Source of the DNA: Candidatus Bathyarchaeota archaeon
GTDB lineage: Archaea > Thermoproteota > Bathyarchaeia > TCS64
Direction of reading: 5' to 3'
Assembly: GCA_014729945.1 (NCBI GenBank)
Contig: WJJC01000058.1
Coordinates: forward strand, 1-18,091
Length of the DNA: 18,091 nt
The translations under genes and the position numbers were made by a program. The notes below the pieces were generated by a model that was not told the DNA's origin, did no database searches, and worked only from the letters and a program-made list of their open reading frames with translations. The number at the start of each line of letters is the position of its first letter. The first letter of the stretch is position 1. Below, piece by piece: positions 1-7,753 of this stretch.

Positions 1-70
1 AGGGTATATTATATTAGACCGGAACGTTGTAAACGTGATAAACGAAAATATAGAATAATGAGATTTAAGA

Positions 71-79
71 ATAAAAAAA
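71..79 (-). terminator. oligo-T terminator after PH-like gene
   Basis: On the minus strand a run of seven T residues lies 3 to 9 bases past the TAA stop of the gene at 83-442. It has no preceding GC-rich hairpin. Archaeal RNA polymerase terminates on such oligo-T tracts. It is the only clear T tract directly after a stop codon in the window. Confidence 0.5.
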
Positions 80-82
80 GGA

Positions 83-442
83 TTAAAGCCCCGATATTGG
101 TATCTTTGGTTTAACAGGTGAAGATTTTATGACATCTTCAATCCCTTCAACCACAATTTTTGCAGTTATATCACTGGTCTGTAATTGATGGGTCTCACCA
201 TTGTGAGTTATCTCAAAGTTATACCGGCTAACCAGTTTAACTTCATCTACCTCAGAATAGGGCGCATCTAAAAGCACCTCATAGCTTTTTCTCAGGAAGC
301 CTTTAACGTTAACGAAAACCATTTTTTTTCTTCCGAGACATAAGTATCCATTCTGTTTGTTGAAGTTGCATGAGTACGTTCTTTCTACCGTATCGTCGGG
401 GCCAAGTGTCTTCTCAGCTAAGTCTAGCCATGGTTTGGACAT
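83..442 (-). CDS. small PH-like domain protein, function unknown
   Basis: A soluble 119-residue protein with no signal peptide or membrane segment. From about residue 22 to 108 it alternates short beta-strand-like stretches (YLCLGRKKMVFVNV, SYEVLLDAPYSEVDEVKLV, NFEITHNGETHQLQT) and ends in a predicted helix (AKIVVEGIEDVIKS). This is the strand-plus-final-helix layout of small bacterial/archaeal PH-like (GRAM/YokE-type) domains. The start is supported by GAGG at 450-453, seven bases upstream of the ATG, and a TATA-like box about 40 bases upstream. It follows the AbrB-PhoU gene on the same strand after 83 bases and appears to have its own promoter. The fold is inferred from pattern only; ligand and role are unknown. 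Confidence 0.75.
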   Translation of the reverse strand: MSKPWLDLAEKTLGPDDTVERTYSCNFNKQNGYLCLGRKKMVFVNVKGFLRKSYEVLLDAPYSEVDEVKLVSRYNFEITHNGETHQLQTSDITAKIVVEGIEDVIKSSPVKPKIPISGL

Positions 443-478
443 ATTTTTTCCTCGATAGGGTCATACACATAGACTGAG

Positions 479-487
479 ATAAATATT
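479..487 (-). promoter_or_regulatory. TATA-like box of PH-like gene
   Basis: The minus strand reads AATATTTAT here, centred about 41 bases upstream of the ATG at 442. A start site about 26 bases downstream would give a leader of about 15 bases that contains the GAGG ribosome binding site. Inferred from position and composition only. Confidence 0.35.
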
Positions 488-525
488 ACTCTTATATTGT
501 ATATACAAATATATGTTGTTTTGTG

Positions 526-1536
526 TTATTTTGGTTTGTATGCCTTATCAATAGTCAACTCAGCAATATCAGAAGCATAATCACCAATACACATAACACT
601 ATCACGGATAACAAACAAAGGATAGAAGAAGGGCATATTCACAGTTATATTTGGGAAAGGGGTTATAGACCGGGTTAACTTGGAGAGTTCATACTGCTCA
701 TCAATAATTATATCACATGATTCAACAGAACGCTGTCTATATACCTCAATAGCATCTCCATAAGCATTCATACTCGCCTCAGTTGTCTTTATAAGTTTCT
801 CCCAGAGTTCAACTGGAACTGAATCCTTATACTCCTCAATCTGTACAAGACTATAAGCTACGTTATGTACGTTATCAGCCACTCGTTCGATTAAATCCAC
901 TAAAGTTTGATAATCAAGACAATCCAACATATCAATTTGAAGATGATTAGCCAAAGCGGGATCAATTGCAGCAGAACGAAGTAAACGAATAAGATAGAAC
1001 ATAAACTGGTCAACATCCTCCTCCAAAGCTACTACTGAACGCGCCAAATCAAGGTCCCAGTTCTTCATAGCTTTCAATACATCATTACACATGGAAAGCG
1101 TGATCAAGTGCATTCGTTCAACACCATTGAAGAGATTAGCCATAGACTCGTTCATAAGGGTCTGTAAAGTGACACTGCTTGCATTACTCTCAAGTATCCG
1201 GAGATAAAGCGATTTTACTACATTTCTAATAGCTTGCTGCTGCTTGACGGAGAAGATATCAGTAGACTTCAAGATAATGTCATTATAACCATTAAGATAA
1301 CAGCCTGTTACAATGCGAAAAATTGAATCCGAGCCTATATCCTCACCTATATCAACCGATATACGTCTTCCCTCAGTCTGACCTTGAAGCGAGGGTTTGA
1401 CAAGTAAGGAAAGATCTCTTTGAACCTGAAGATTTAGTTCGTCCCCTTTTTCTAGTCCATTAGAATCAACCCAGTCCTTGGGTAGTGAGACTACTAGACT
1501 GGATTTACCCAGAGCCATTATCTTACGGGTTTCCAT
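526..1536 (-). CDS. AbrB-PhoU fusion regulator (phosphate uptake regulator-like)
   Basis: A 336-residue protein. Residues 1-50 form an AbrB/SpoVT swapped-hairpin DNA-binding domain (METRKIMALGKSSLVVSLPKDW, then GLEKGDELNL). From about residue 110 to 325 the protein is nearly all helical, with two PhoU-type helical repeats (for example DLARSVVALEEDVDQFMFYL and LVDLIERVADNVHNVAYSLV). The E/D-rich metal-binding positions of PhoU helices are recognisable. Archaeal proteins of this design are annotated as phosphate uptake regulators that pair DNA binding with PhoU sensing. No phosphate transporter or PhoR-like kinase is adjacent, so the target is unknown. The start coincides with the canonical beginning of the AbrB domain. 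It lies 56 bases downstream of mobA on the same strand and could be partly co-transcribed with it. Confidence 0.88.
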   Translation of the reverse strand: METRKIMALGKSSLVVSLPKDWVDSNGLEKGDELNLQVQRDLSLLVKPSLQGQTEGRRISVDIGEDIGSDSIFRIVTGCYLNGYNDIILKSTDIFSVKQQQAIRNVVKSLYLRILESNASSVTLQTLMNESMANLFNGVERMHLITLSMCNDVLKAMKNWDLDLARSVVALEEDVDQFMFYLIRLLRSAAIDPALANHLQIDMLDCLDYQTLVDLIERVADNVHNVAYSLVQIEEYKDSVPVELWEKLIKTTEASMNAYGDAIEVYRQRSVESCDIIIDEQYELSKLTRSITPFPNITVNMPFFYPLFVIRDSVMCIGDYASDIAELTIDKAYKPK

Positions 1537-1592
1537 GCTTTATCATATAAAACAAGTTTGAGGAAGTATATACATCTGTTGAATAATATAGT

Positions 1593-2222
1593 TCAATTTC
1601 GTGGCTTCATCATGAGTTTAGCGTCATTGAGATTATCCGCTGTATCTATGTCAATAAAAGAATTCAGGTCTGGGTCAAGTTCTTCTAACTTGTTCAGGTG
1701 AATAGGTACAGTATCCGGGAACGTCTCCAACACCTTTCTGATACGCATCTCACCTAGCTTTCTCAAAATCTCAGCGTATTCAAGACAATTAGAAACATGG
1801 TAAACTGAGGGAATTGACTCTATCCAACCATTTTGTTTTACAATATAGGTCCCATTCAAGCCATATGAGATACAGAACATCAGTTCTAGGATCCTTGGAT
1901 CCATAAAGGGCATATCACATGCACAGACAGCTGCGTATTCACCCCTAGCTTCTTTTAACCCAGATATTAATCCTATGATAGGGGAGTCTTCGGGATAACA
2001 ATCGGGGATAACCCTAACCTCATCGGGTACTACATTCCAGTATCTTGGAACCATTTTATCAGAGCCAACTACGATAATAATCTCGTCGGTAACAGAATTA
2101 AGTTGATCAATTACCCAGCAGATTAATGGCTTGTCCTCCAATTCAACTAGACCCTTATCATGACCCAGTCTTGAAGACTGGCCGCCACTAAGAATTATAC
2201 CCGTTCTAGTTATATCAACCAT
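1593..2222 (-). CDS. mobA: molybdenum cofactor guanylyltransferase MobA
   Basis: A 209-residue nucleotidyltransferase. It should transfer GMP from GTP to molybdopterin, making the guanine dinucleotide form of the Mo/W cofactor in the cytosol. The nucleotide-binding loop LSGGQSSRLGHDKG is at residues 11-24. The metal-binding CACDMPF motif is near residue 103. The C-terminus carries the family signature SFIDIDTADNL, matching the usual FxNINTPEDL. Length is normal for stand-alone MobA. The ATG is preceded by GTGA about eight bases upstream. No other molybdopterin biosynthesis gene or molybdoenzyme is in the window, so its client enzyme cannot be named. A related sugar-nucleotide transferase is less likely given both end motifs. 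Confidence 0.88.
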   Translation of the reverse strand: MVDITRTGIILSGGQSSRLGHDKGLVELEDKPLICWVIDQLNSVTDEIIIVVGSDKMVPRYWNVVPDEVRVIPDCYPEDSPIIGLISGLKEARGEYAAVCACDMPFMDPRILELMFCISYGLNGTYIVKQNGWIESIPSVYHVSNCLEYAEILRKLGEMRIRKVLETFPDTVPIHLNKLEELDPDLNSFIDIDTADNLNDAKLMMKPRN

Positions 2223-2296
2223 GCTGGTTCACACGTATTCCTAATAATCCAGTAAATTATTATTTATGAAATGTGGTAAAATCCAGCTTTTTTTAG

Positions 2297-3853
2297 TCAG
2301 CTAAATTTGATAAGGATATCTATTAGCCATTTGACAACGGGAGACAAGGGGCCGAAACTTTCACTGATCTGTTTTAAATAACCAAAATCGTTTATGTTTA
2401 GAGCTTGCAATGCAAGCAATCCAATTAAATAAATAAGCACCGATGTGAATCCACCTAGTAATAATTCAATCCAAGGATGCAGTATTAGAATTGTGACCAG
2501 TTGATAAACGATAAAATAAGATAAAATAGATAATGTGAATATTTTGTAAAAAAACATCCAATTGATGTTGAAATCGAATATACGTTTTACGTTATAATAA
2601 TCTATCAACGTATTTATTCCCGTACTGACAAAATAGGTAGTCAACAGACCTACAACTCCAAAACGTGAAATCGCAAATAAGCTCAAGGGAAGAGAAACAA
2701 TGAACCGAGCCAAAGTACTCTGGAAAATAAGATCTGTACGTTTCTGGCTGTTAAGCAAAGAACCGTTACAAACAGATCCTACGCCTATGAAGGTAAATGT
2801 TAGCATGTATATTCTGAGATAATGGGAGGCGTAGATGAATCTGTCTTGGAATAAGATGTTGATTATTGGGTCTGCCAAGGACATGATTGTGAAGATAATG
2901 GGATATCCAAATAGGGTAGAATATTTGACAGCGTTTCTATAGAGAAACGACAACTCTTTCCAATTTTTCTCCAGTTTACTGAATAGTGGAAAGATTGTTG
3001 TGCTTATGGGGATTGTTACGAAGGATAATAGTACACTAAAATTCAGTACCACGGAATAATTTCCAATCTGAGAATCAGTCTCCCATATACCCAATAGAGT
3101 GGTGTAAACATGAGGAAGGATCCCACCCAATAGTATGGAGAGGTATAGAGGAAAACCATACCCTAAAATCATTTTCATCGCCTCTAAATGGGATATTGGT
3201 ATCTCAGCAGTCCGTTCTTTTCTATACAGAAACATGATGAATATTGCCCCAACTAATCCGCTTAATAGAATTGGAGCTGTATGCCCAAGAACAGCGCCTA
3301 ATACACCGAAGCCGATATAGACTAGAACAGGAGAAACCACGCTTTTCACAAAGGAATAGCATAACTGGATCGCGCTTCTAAGCTCCATGCGTTCATATCC
3401 AACGGTTATACCATTAGCCAGATTAACGAAGGCTTGACCAATAATACCTATTGAGAGATATTTTATGAAAAATTCCTGCGATGGATCATGGTATATATTA
3501 TTTGCCACATAGCCAGAAATTAAGTAAACAATTAAGGTTAATAGAACAGATACAGTGATATTGAGTATAATACCGGCTTCAATCAAGACACGCAGATAAC
3601 CATGCTTTCCCTCGTGTCGGTATTGCGCAAGATATTTTACCAAGGCATTGTTGATTCCAAGGTTCATAATCAGGAAGCCGATCTGTACCACAGATTGGGC
3701 TTTGTTAAATGACCCATAACCAGAATCACCCAAAAACCTAGCAACCAGCAACATACCTAAAGCCAAAATAAATGTCGAGGATACCTGCCCAGCTAATAAG
3801 ATCAGGCTACCACGTGTCGTTGTTTTTACTAGATCTTCTATATTTTGATCCAT
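2297..3853 (-). CDS. polysaccharide/lipid-linked oligosaccharide flippase (MOP superfamily)
   Basis: A 518-residue polytopic membrane protein with about 12-14 hydrophobic spans. It begins with the family-typical TTTRGSLILLAGQVSSTFI followed by LLVARFLGDSGYGSFNKAQS, matching the ARxLGxxxYGxF signature of Wzx/RfbX-type flippases. Such proteins move lipid-linked glycans across the membrane, in archaea for N-glycosylation or surface polysaccharide. The length fits the family. A TATA-like box (3875-3883) lies about 26 bases upstream of the ATG, implying an almost leaderless mRNA. An inverted repeat at 3905-3926 sits just upstream of that box. No glycosyltransferases are adjacent, so the substrate is unknown. 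It could serve the many N-glycosylation sequons of the large surface protein at the right end, but that link is speculative. Confidence 0.88.
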   Translation of the reverse strand: MDQNIEDLVKTTTRGSLILLAGQVSSTFILALGMLLVARFLGDSGYGSFNKAQSVVQIGFLIMNLGINNALVKYLAQYRHEGKHGYLRVLIEAGIILNITVSVLLTLIVYLISGYVANNIYHDPSQEFFIKYLSIGIIGQAFVNLANGITVGYERMELRSAIQLCYSFVKSVVSPVLVYIGFGVLGAVLGHTAPILLSGLVGAIFIMFLYRKERTAEIPISHLEAMKMILGYGFPLYLSILLGGILPHVYTTLLGIWETDSQIGNYSVVLNFSVLLSFVTIPISTTIFPLFSKLEKNWKELSFLYRNAVKYSTLFGYPIIFTIMSLADPIINILFQDRFIYASHYLRIYMLTFTFIGVGSVCNGSLLNSQKRTDLIFQSTLARFIVSLPLSLFAISRFGVVGLLTTYFVSTGINTLIDYYNVKRIFDFNINWMFFYKIFTLSILSYFIVYQLVTILILHPWIELLLGGFTSVLIYLIGLLALQALNINDFGYLKQISESFGPLSPVVKWLIDILIKFS

Positions 3854-3874
3854 ACTGGTCGCCTGATTAGGAAG

Positions 3875-3883
3875 TTTATATGG
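3875..3883 (-). promoter_or_regulatory. TATA-like box of flippase gene
   Basis: The minus strand reads CATATAAAC here, centred about 26 bases upstream of the flippase ATG. This fits an archaeal promoter producing a leaderless or near-leaderless transcript. There is no Shine-Dalgarno in front of the ATG, which agrees with that reading. Confidence 0.45.
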
Positions 3884-3904
3884 TGTTGTAGCTTCTATTA
3901 TTTG

Positions 3905-3926
3905 TAGTGTTTCATATGGGACACTA
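3905..3926. repeat. inverted repeat, possible operator
   Basis: TAGTGT at 3905-3910 is mirrored by ACACTA at 3921-3926 across a 10-base spacer containing the palindrome CATATG. The element is 22 bases upstream of the flippase TATA box, where an activator or repressor could bind. The 3854-4095 stretch holds no gene. Apart from this repeat and the TATA-like box, nothing else stands out in it. Confidence 0.4.
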
Positions 3927-4095
3927 TGATACGCCCAATATTCCTTCTAGTTATAAATCATTTAGGACCAATATCTAATAGTTATCATAAACCTTCAATT
4001 CACATCGAGTTTATTGTAGAAGGAAATTGAGGGTGTGTGTCTTTCCGTTCAAGGTTAAATAATACCTTTTAGTGAGAAACAACAGGAGACTCAAT

Positions 4096-4464
4096 CTATC
4101 TTATTATTTGGTTTACCGTGTTTTTAGTCTCTTCTGGCCAAGTCATCATTAATTTATCGTAGACAACTCTTGCCAAGTGTTCAATGAGTTGAGATCCAGG
4201 GTACTTGGGCTGATATAACCTGTAGTGTCCACCTTTTCCCGTTGTAATCTCGTATTCCAGTAGTTCCTGTTCAACCGCTTGATTCAAGAAATTAATTATC
4301 GAGGCTCTACTAACGGTTCCAGGGATTTTCTCCAAGACTGCTTCATGTACTTCTCTGCTGCTATTGGGCGCTTCTACATCATTTAGGTAGTTTAACGCTG
4401 CAATTTGCCATGGTTTGAAAAACATCTCTAATCCTTTGTTCTCTAAATCAATTTGGTAACTCAT
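4096..4464 (-). CDS. winged-helix transcriptional regulator (BlaI/MecI-like)
   Basis: A 122-residue protein. Residues about 15-90 look like a winged helix: PWQIAALNYLNDV (helix 1), SSREVHEAVLEKIP (helix 2), SRASIINFLNQAVEQELLEY (recognition helix and following segment), then a GKGGHYRLYQ wing. The GKGGHYRLY wing after a helix beginning with SR is common in archaeal proteins labelled BlaI/MecI/CopY-like. The last 30 residues form a helix that may serve in dimerisation. A TATA-like box lies about 30 bases upstream of the ATG and there is no ribosome binding site, implying a short leader. It is divergent from the zinc-ribbon/coiled-coil gene across about 208 bases and sits 242 bases upstream of the flippase on the same strand. 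Its target is not visible; the nearby inverted repeat is a candidate. No beta-lactam genes are present. Confidence 0.8.
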   Translation of the reverse strand: MSYQIDLENKGLEMFFKPWQIAALNYLNDVEAPNSSREVHEAVLEKIPGTVSRASIINFLNQAVEQELLEYEITTGKGGHYRLYQPKYPGSQLIEHLARVVYDKLMMTWPEETKNTVNQIIR

Positions 4465-4489
4465 ACAATCAGAGAATATCCTGATTTGT

Positions 4490-4498
4490 CATATAAAA
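4490..4498 (-). promoter_or_regulatory. TATA-like box of winged-helix gene
   Basis: The minus strand reads TTTTATATG, centred about 30 bases upstream of the ATG at 4464, giving a predicted leader of a few bases. The remaining intergenic sequence to 4672 holds a T7 tract (4543-4549) and the opposing promoter, and nothing else recognisable. Confidence 0.4.
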
Positions 4499-4618
4499 TT
4501 CTTCACGTATTTTACATGGTTGATGATCATTCGGATAACGTCTTTTTTTAGAGGTTTATTCAATTATGTCTCCAAAAATAGTTCGTCAAGTGTGGGATTT
4601 CTCTGTAAGTGAAATCAA

Positions 4619-4626
4619 TTTATTTA
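4619..4626 (+). promoter_or_regulatory. TATA-like box of zinc-ribbon/coiled-coil gene
   Basis: The sequence TTTATTTA is centred about 50 bases upstream of the ATG at 4673. The predicted transcript start near 4648 would leave a leader of about 25 bases containing the GGGGGAG ribosome binding site at 4662-4668. It also places the upstream TTG at 4649 at the very tip of the mRNA, which disfavours that TTG as the start. Confidence 0.4.
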
Positions 4627-4672
4627 TGTCTATGGTTATTGTCATATATTGAGGATAACCAGGGGGAGAACC

Positions 4673-5695
4673 ATGAGCAATCAAACATCAGAAGTAATTC
4701 ACTGCCCGAACTGCAAAGAAGACGTACCAAAAACACTGTACTGTCTGAACTGCGGTTACCCACTTTATAAGTTGGAGAAGCAGCAGAAAAAAGAAGCGGA
4801 ACAGATAGACGAAACAAAAGAAGAAGTGGATATGAGTGTTGAAATAGAGCAACCAGCACCAGTCCCAGAGCCAGAAACTGAACCGGAACCAGAAATTATA
4901 GAGGAAGACGAAGAAGAACAAATTCTAGAGGCAGAAGAAGAGGAACCCAAGCCTGAACCTGAGCCCGAAATAGAGACCACCATCGAGGTCGAGGATAATG
5001 AACTTATTCCAGAAGAAGAGGCAATAACTCCAGAGTCAGAGAAGGAATCCGAAGAACCCCCATTATCAGAGAAGCTTATTGAAGCCGAGGTCAAGACAGA
5101 TATCTTCACCCCCGAGGAACGTGAATCATATATGACAGATGAAGTAAAGATCGAGTTCGCCCCAGACCCGTTAACAAAAGAAGTAATGGAGAACCTGGCC
5201 AAGAACATCACATTAAAGATCAGACTTGTAAGGCTACTACGAGAAAGCCAAGTAAAAGAAGAGACCTTCAAAAAGCTATTCGATAGCTATGTGGAGCAAG
5301 GAAGGCTATGGGTTAGTAGAAGAGACGAGATAATTAGGCGTTTTAAAGCAGATATTGAACGCATGGAGCAGGAGCTTGTTTCAGCCCGTAAAGACTTCGA
5401 GTTGCTGGAGATCCGTAAAAACATAGGAGATGCCAGTGAAGAAGAGTACAACATCAAAGCACCAGCCTACAAGTGGGATATTGAACACTTAGATAAGGAG
5501 ATTAAGAACACTCGGGGAGGTATACAATACGTCATTAACTTGAAGAAACTAATACCAGAAGAAGAGGTCGAGGAACTGAAATCCATGTCTGAGACGGAAT
5601 ACAACGAGTTAGATGACATTGAAGGAGTCACCAGTGACACAGTTGCAAGTATGAAAGAGACCCTTGCAGAGGCTCTAGCCATTCTTGAATCCTAG
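4673..5695 (+). CDS. zinc-ribbon, acidic-linker, coiled-coil protein (possibly CdvA-like)
   Basis: A 340-residue soluble protein in three parts. Residues 11-28 form a zinc ribbon (CPNC, then CLNCG; Cys11, 14, 24, 27). Residues about 34-150 are a low-complexity Glu/Pro-rich linker with repeated PEPE motifs. Residues about 155-300 are a long charged helical coiled coil (including LWVSRRDEIIRRFKADIERM and LLEIRKNIGDASEEEYNIK), followed by a short acidic tail. The coiled coil, especially the IGDxSEEEY segment, recalls the CdvA-like domain of the archaeal ESCRT division system, but the PRC-barrel of true CdvA is replaced by a zinc ribbon. I favour ATG 4673 with GGGGGAG four bases upstream over TTG 4649. 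It converges on the MoxR/DUF58 operon with one base between stop codons. The division role is a hypothesis only. Confidence 0.8.
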   Translation: MSNQTSEVIHCPNCKEDVPKTLYCLNCGYPLYKLEKQQKKEAEQIDETKEEVDMSVEIEQPAPVPEPETEPEPEIIEEDEEEQILEAEEEEPKPEPEPEIETTIEVEDNELIPEEEAITPESEKESEEPPLSEKLIEAEVKTDIFTPEERESYMTDEVKIEFAPDPLTKEVMENLAKNITLKIRLVRLLRESQVKEETFKKLFDSYVEQGRLWVSRRDEIIRRFKADIERMEQELVSARKDFELLEIRKNIGDASEEEYNIKAPAYKWDIEHLDKEIKNTRGGIQYVINLKKLIPEEEVEELKSMSETEYNELDDIEGVTSDTVASMKETLAEALAILES

Positions 5696-5696
5696 A

Positions 5697-6407
5697 TCAT
5701 TCATTCCCCTTTTCCTGTTCTCTTAAATAGAATCTTATTGAATATAATAGCAGTAACACACCGGGTACACCGAAAATCAGGTAATTATACGGTTTAACTC
5801 CTATCAAAGAATGGAGTATATTGTTTAACGGATCAATAGAGATGAAGACAAGGGTGGATATTATGGCTGACGCTAGGGTTAACTTAATGGACCACAGTGA
5901 CTGCTTCATAAACACATGATTTATCCTGTTTTCCTCAACTCCGCGCATCGCTAACTCTTTCCCAGTAGTCCGGCTCTTTGAGGTAAAATAAAGAGAAAGA
6001 TAACCTACCAGAATAATGGCTCCACTTAGGAAAACATATACAGGATTTCTCGTGGGTTCAAGTATATGTGGTTTTTTTATAAGGTTAAGCCAGTCTAATC
6101 TACTATAGCTAAGGATCTCCGGGGTTATTAGGAGGAGATTCAGTTGATAGATGTTTATCATGTTCTCAGGTTTACCCATAATGTAGTCATAGGCGATCAA
6201 GAAAGAGACCAGCAAGGTTACCAGTAACGGGATGATTAAGCTAACCTGCTGACTACTAATAGTTCTGATCTGAAAGAGTCTTAAAAACTGAACTATCCCG
6301 GAGGCGATGGTATTATACAGGGATGAGTTAAAAAAGCTATTAATAGCCAGATAACTTCCAAGCAGAGTTATTAAAGTCTCATAGGCGCGGATATTTATTT
6401 GTTTCAT
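5697..6407 (-). CDS. membrane protein, third gene of MoxR-DUF58 operon
   Basis: A 236-residue integral membrane protein with about five hydrophobic spans (near residues 10-28, 55-75, 125-145, 168-190 and 208-226). A charged loop of about 25 residues precedes the last two spans, and the C-terminal tail is basic/acidic (FYLREQEKGNE). It has no motif I recognise. Its ATG overlaps the TGA of the DUF58 gene as ATGA (6404-6407). AGGTG lies about eight bases upstream, inside the DUF58 gene, so translation should be coupled. Position in the operon suggests it anchors or completes a membrane complex with the MoxR ATPase and DUF58 protein, as other small membrane proteins do in MoxR loci. That is inference from context alone. 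Confidence 0.8.
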   Translation of the reverse strand: MKQINIRAYETLITLLGSYLAINSFFNSSLYNTIASGIVQFLRLFQIRTISSQQVSLIIPLLVTLLVSFLIAYDYIMGKPENMINIYQLNLLLITPEILSYSRLDWLNLIKKPHILEPTRNPVYVFLSGAIILVGYLSLYFTSKSRTTGKELAMRGVEENRINHVFMKQSLWSIKLTLASAIISTLVFISIDPLNNILHSLIGVKPYNYLIFGVPGVLLLLYSIRFYLREQEKGNE

Positions 6408-7747
6408 CGCTGTCGCACCTGCTTAAGAAGAACCTCTGTGATACTATGTTCGGAAGGGTCCCAGTTAATAGCGGTCACACCCAGCCTTCTTAAGATGTTT
6501 AACTGGGCTTTCTCATAATACTGTAATAGTTGTGCTGCAGTCTTGTCGCCTCGTTTATTTATTGAGAGATTGTACCCACTGACATTTATGATCATGATAT
6601 TTTTCATGTTCTGGCTTTTTCGACTGTACTTGCGCAGCTCATTCATGCCTTTTACTATGTTTCCTTTGTTCTCATCTGTGAGCCGAGTTACTATTATGAA
6701 TAGAGGATTTGTACCTCTGATGTGCCCCTTCATCATATCGGCTGCTTTAAAAATACTGTTCTCCGTGACATCAACCTCTGTATTCAATAACAGTCGATGA
6801 ATCCTGTATTGCTGTATCTTACCAGTCTCAGGAAAGAGATAGACGTTATTCAGGTTTTCATATATATCCTCTTTTGACTCTTTTTCCTCGCTGTTGAATA
6901 GACATAAACCCACCATACATTGCCTGCTAAGATAGAACTCACTCAACCCCAGCGTGGCTTGTACAGCGTACTCGAAACTATTCTTCAGGCTTGTGCCCAG
7001 GGATAAAGCCTCACTGGTATCAAGGAATATGAAGACTACTCGTCTACCCTCCCTCTCATACTCGTTCACAGTGGGTTTGGAGTTGGGAGTCATCAATCTT
7101 CTAGCTGTGGCTTTCCAGTTTATGGTCTTGTATGGATCTCCTGTATTGTATTCTCTCAACTCCTTGAATGTTGTAGTGGGTACTCCTATTCGTACCCTTG
7201 ACTCAGCTGGCATGGGTATCTTGGTGAATATTTTTTGCTGTCGTATGCGTTTGGCTGTGAAACTTCTCGGTTTTACTATTAACTCGGTTTGTTCCGGAAA
7301 GGTTCCTTTATCTGTGGGTTTTAATTGTAGAGGGTGTCGTGTCTCCCAGTTAAGATTGCTGATCTGGTAGACACCTCTCCTTGTGCATTTGAGTTTATAC
7401 CTTAATTCCAGAACTTGTTCGGGTTCTCGTACCCAGTAAGCTTGTACATTATTTCCATCCACGAGTTTAAAATGAGGGGGGAGGTCCTGACCTAGTGTAA
7501 TGAGGCCAACCCCTTTCTCGACTATTAAACGGTGAGTTATCTCCAATTCATCATCGACGTATGCGATAAGGGATTCAGGAGGAGGCTGATACTGGAGACC
7601 GCTGGGTGGTTGCACATCTAATGCCGTATAGGTGAATATCAGGGTGATTAAGCCCAGAGACATGAGTATGGTATTCCCTGTGAACATGCCCGTGAGAATA
7701 AATCCCAGGGCGCTTACTACTAGTTTCAGGGGGTCACCTGTTAGCAA
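6404..7747 (-). CDS. DUF58 (vWA-like) membrane-anchored protein
   Basis: A 447-residue protein. Residues about 8-45 form a hydrophobic hairpin (SALGFILTGMFTGNTILMSL and following), so the rest is probably cytosolic. Residues about 60-170 are a beta-rich segment. The DUF58 signature REYNTGDPYKTINWKATARR begins near residue 197. It is followed by EYEREGRRVVFIFLDTSEAL, a von Willebrand A-like strand with a partial MIDAS (DTS). DUF58 proteins are regular partners of MoxR ATPases and are thought to be assembled or remodelled by them. The start is TTG at 7745-7747 with AGGT from the end of the MoxR gene as ribosome binding site; a later ATG would remove the first membrane span. The TTG lies in the same frame as MoxR, just after that gene's TAA, TCG and AGA. 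Confidence 0.9.
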   Translation of the reverse strand: MLTGDPLKLVVSALGFILTGMFTGNTILMSLGLITLIFTYTALDVQPPSGLQYQPPPESLIAYVDDELEITHRLIVEKGVGLITLGQDLPPHFKLVDGNNVQAYWVREPEQVLELRYKLKCTRRGVYQISNLNWETRHPLQLKPTDKGTFPEQTELIVKPRSFTAKRIRQQKIFTKIPMPAESRVRIGVPTTTFKELREYNTGDPYKTINWKATARRLMTPNSKPTVNEYEREGRRVVFIFLDTSEALSLGTSLKNSFEYAVQATLGLSEFYLSRQCMVGLCLFNSEEKESKEDIYENLNNVYLFPETGKIQQYRIHRLLLNTEVDVTENSIFKAADMMKGHIRGTNPLFIIVTRLTDENKGNIVKGMNELRKYSRKSQNMKNIMIINVSGYNLSINKRGDKTAAQLLQYYEKAQLNILRRLGVTAINWDPSEHSITEVLLKQVRQR

Positions 7748-7753
7748 TCTCGA

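Noticed and set aside
2288..2294. T7 tract after the flippase gene as its terminator
   Set aside because: The tract is T on the plus strand, so the minus-strand flippase transcript would carry A residues there and not terminate on it.
4096..4464. Antibiotic-resistance regulator of the BlaI/MecI system
   Set aside because: Only the winged-helix fold resembles that family. No beta-lactamase, sensor protease or resistance gene is nearby, and such regulators are general in archaea.
4543..4549. T7 tract as a plus-strand terminator
   Set aside because: No plus-strand gene ends upstream of it. It lies between two divergent promoters and is probably just AT-rich spacer.
4765..5271. Long serine-rich open frame on the minus strand
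   Set aside because: It mirrors the Glu-rich GAA/GAG linker of the plus-strand zinc-ribbon protein. It has no ribosome binding site, and its composition is explained by reverse complement of Glu codons.
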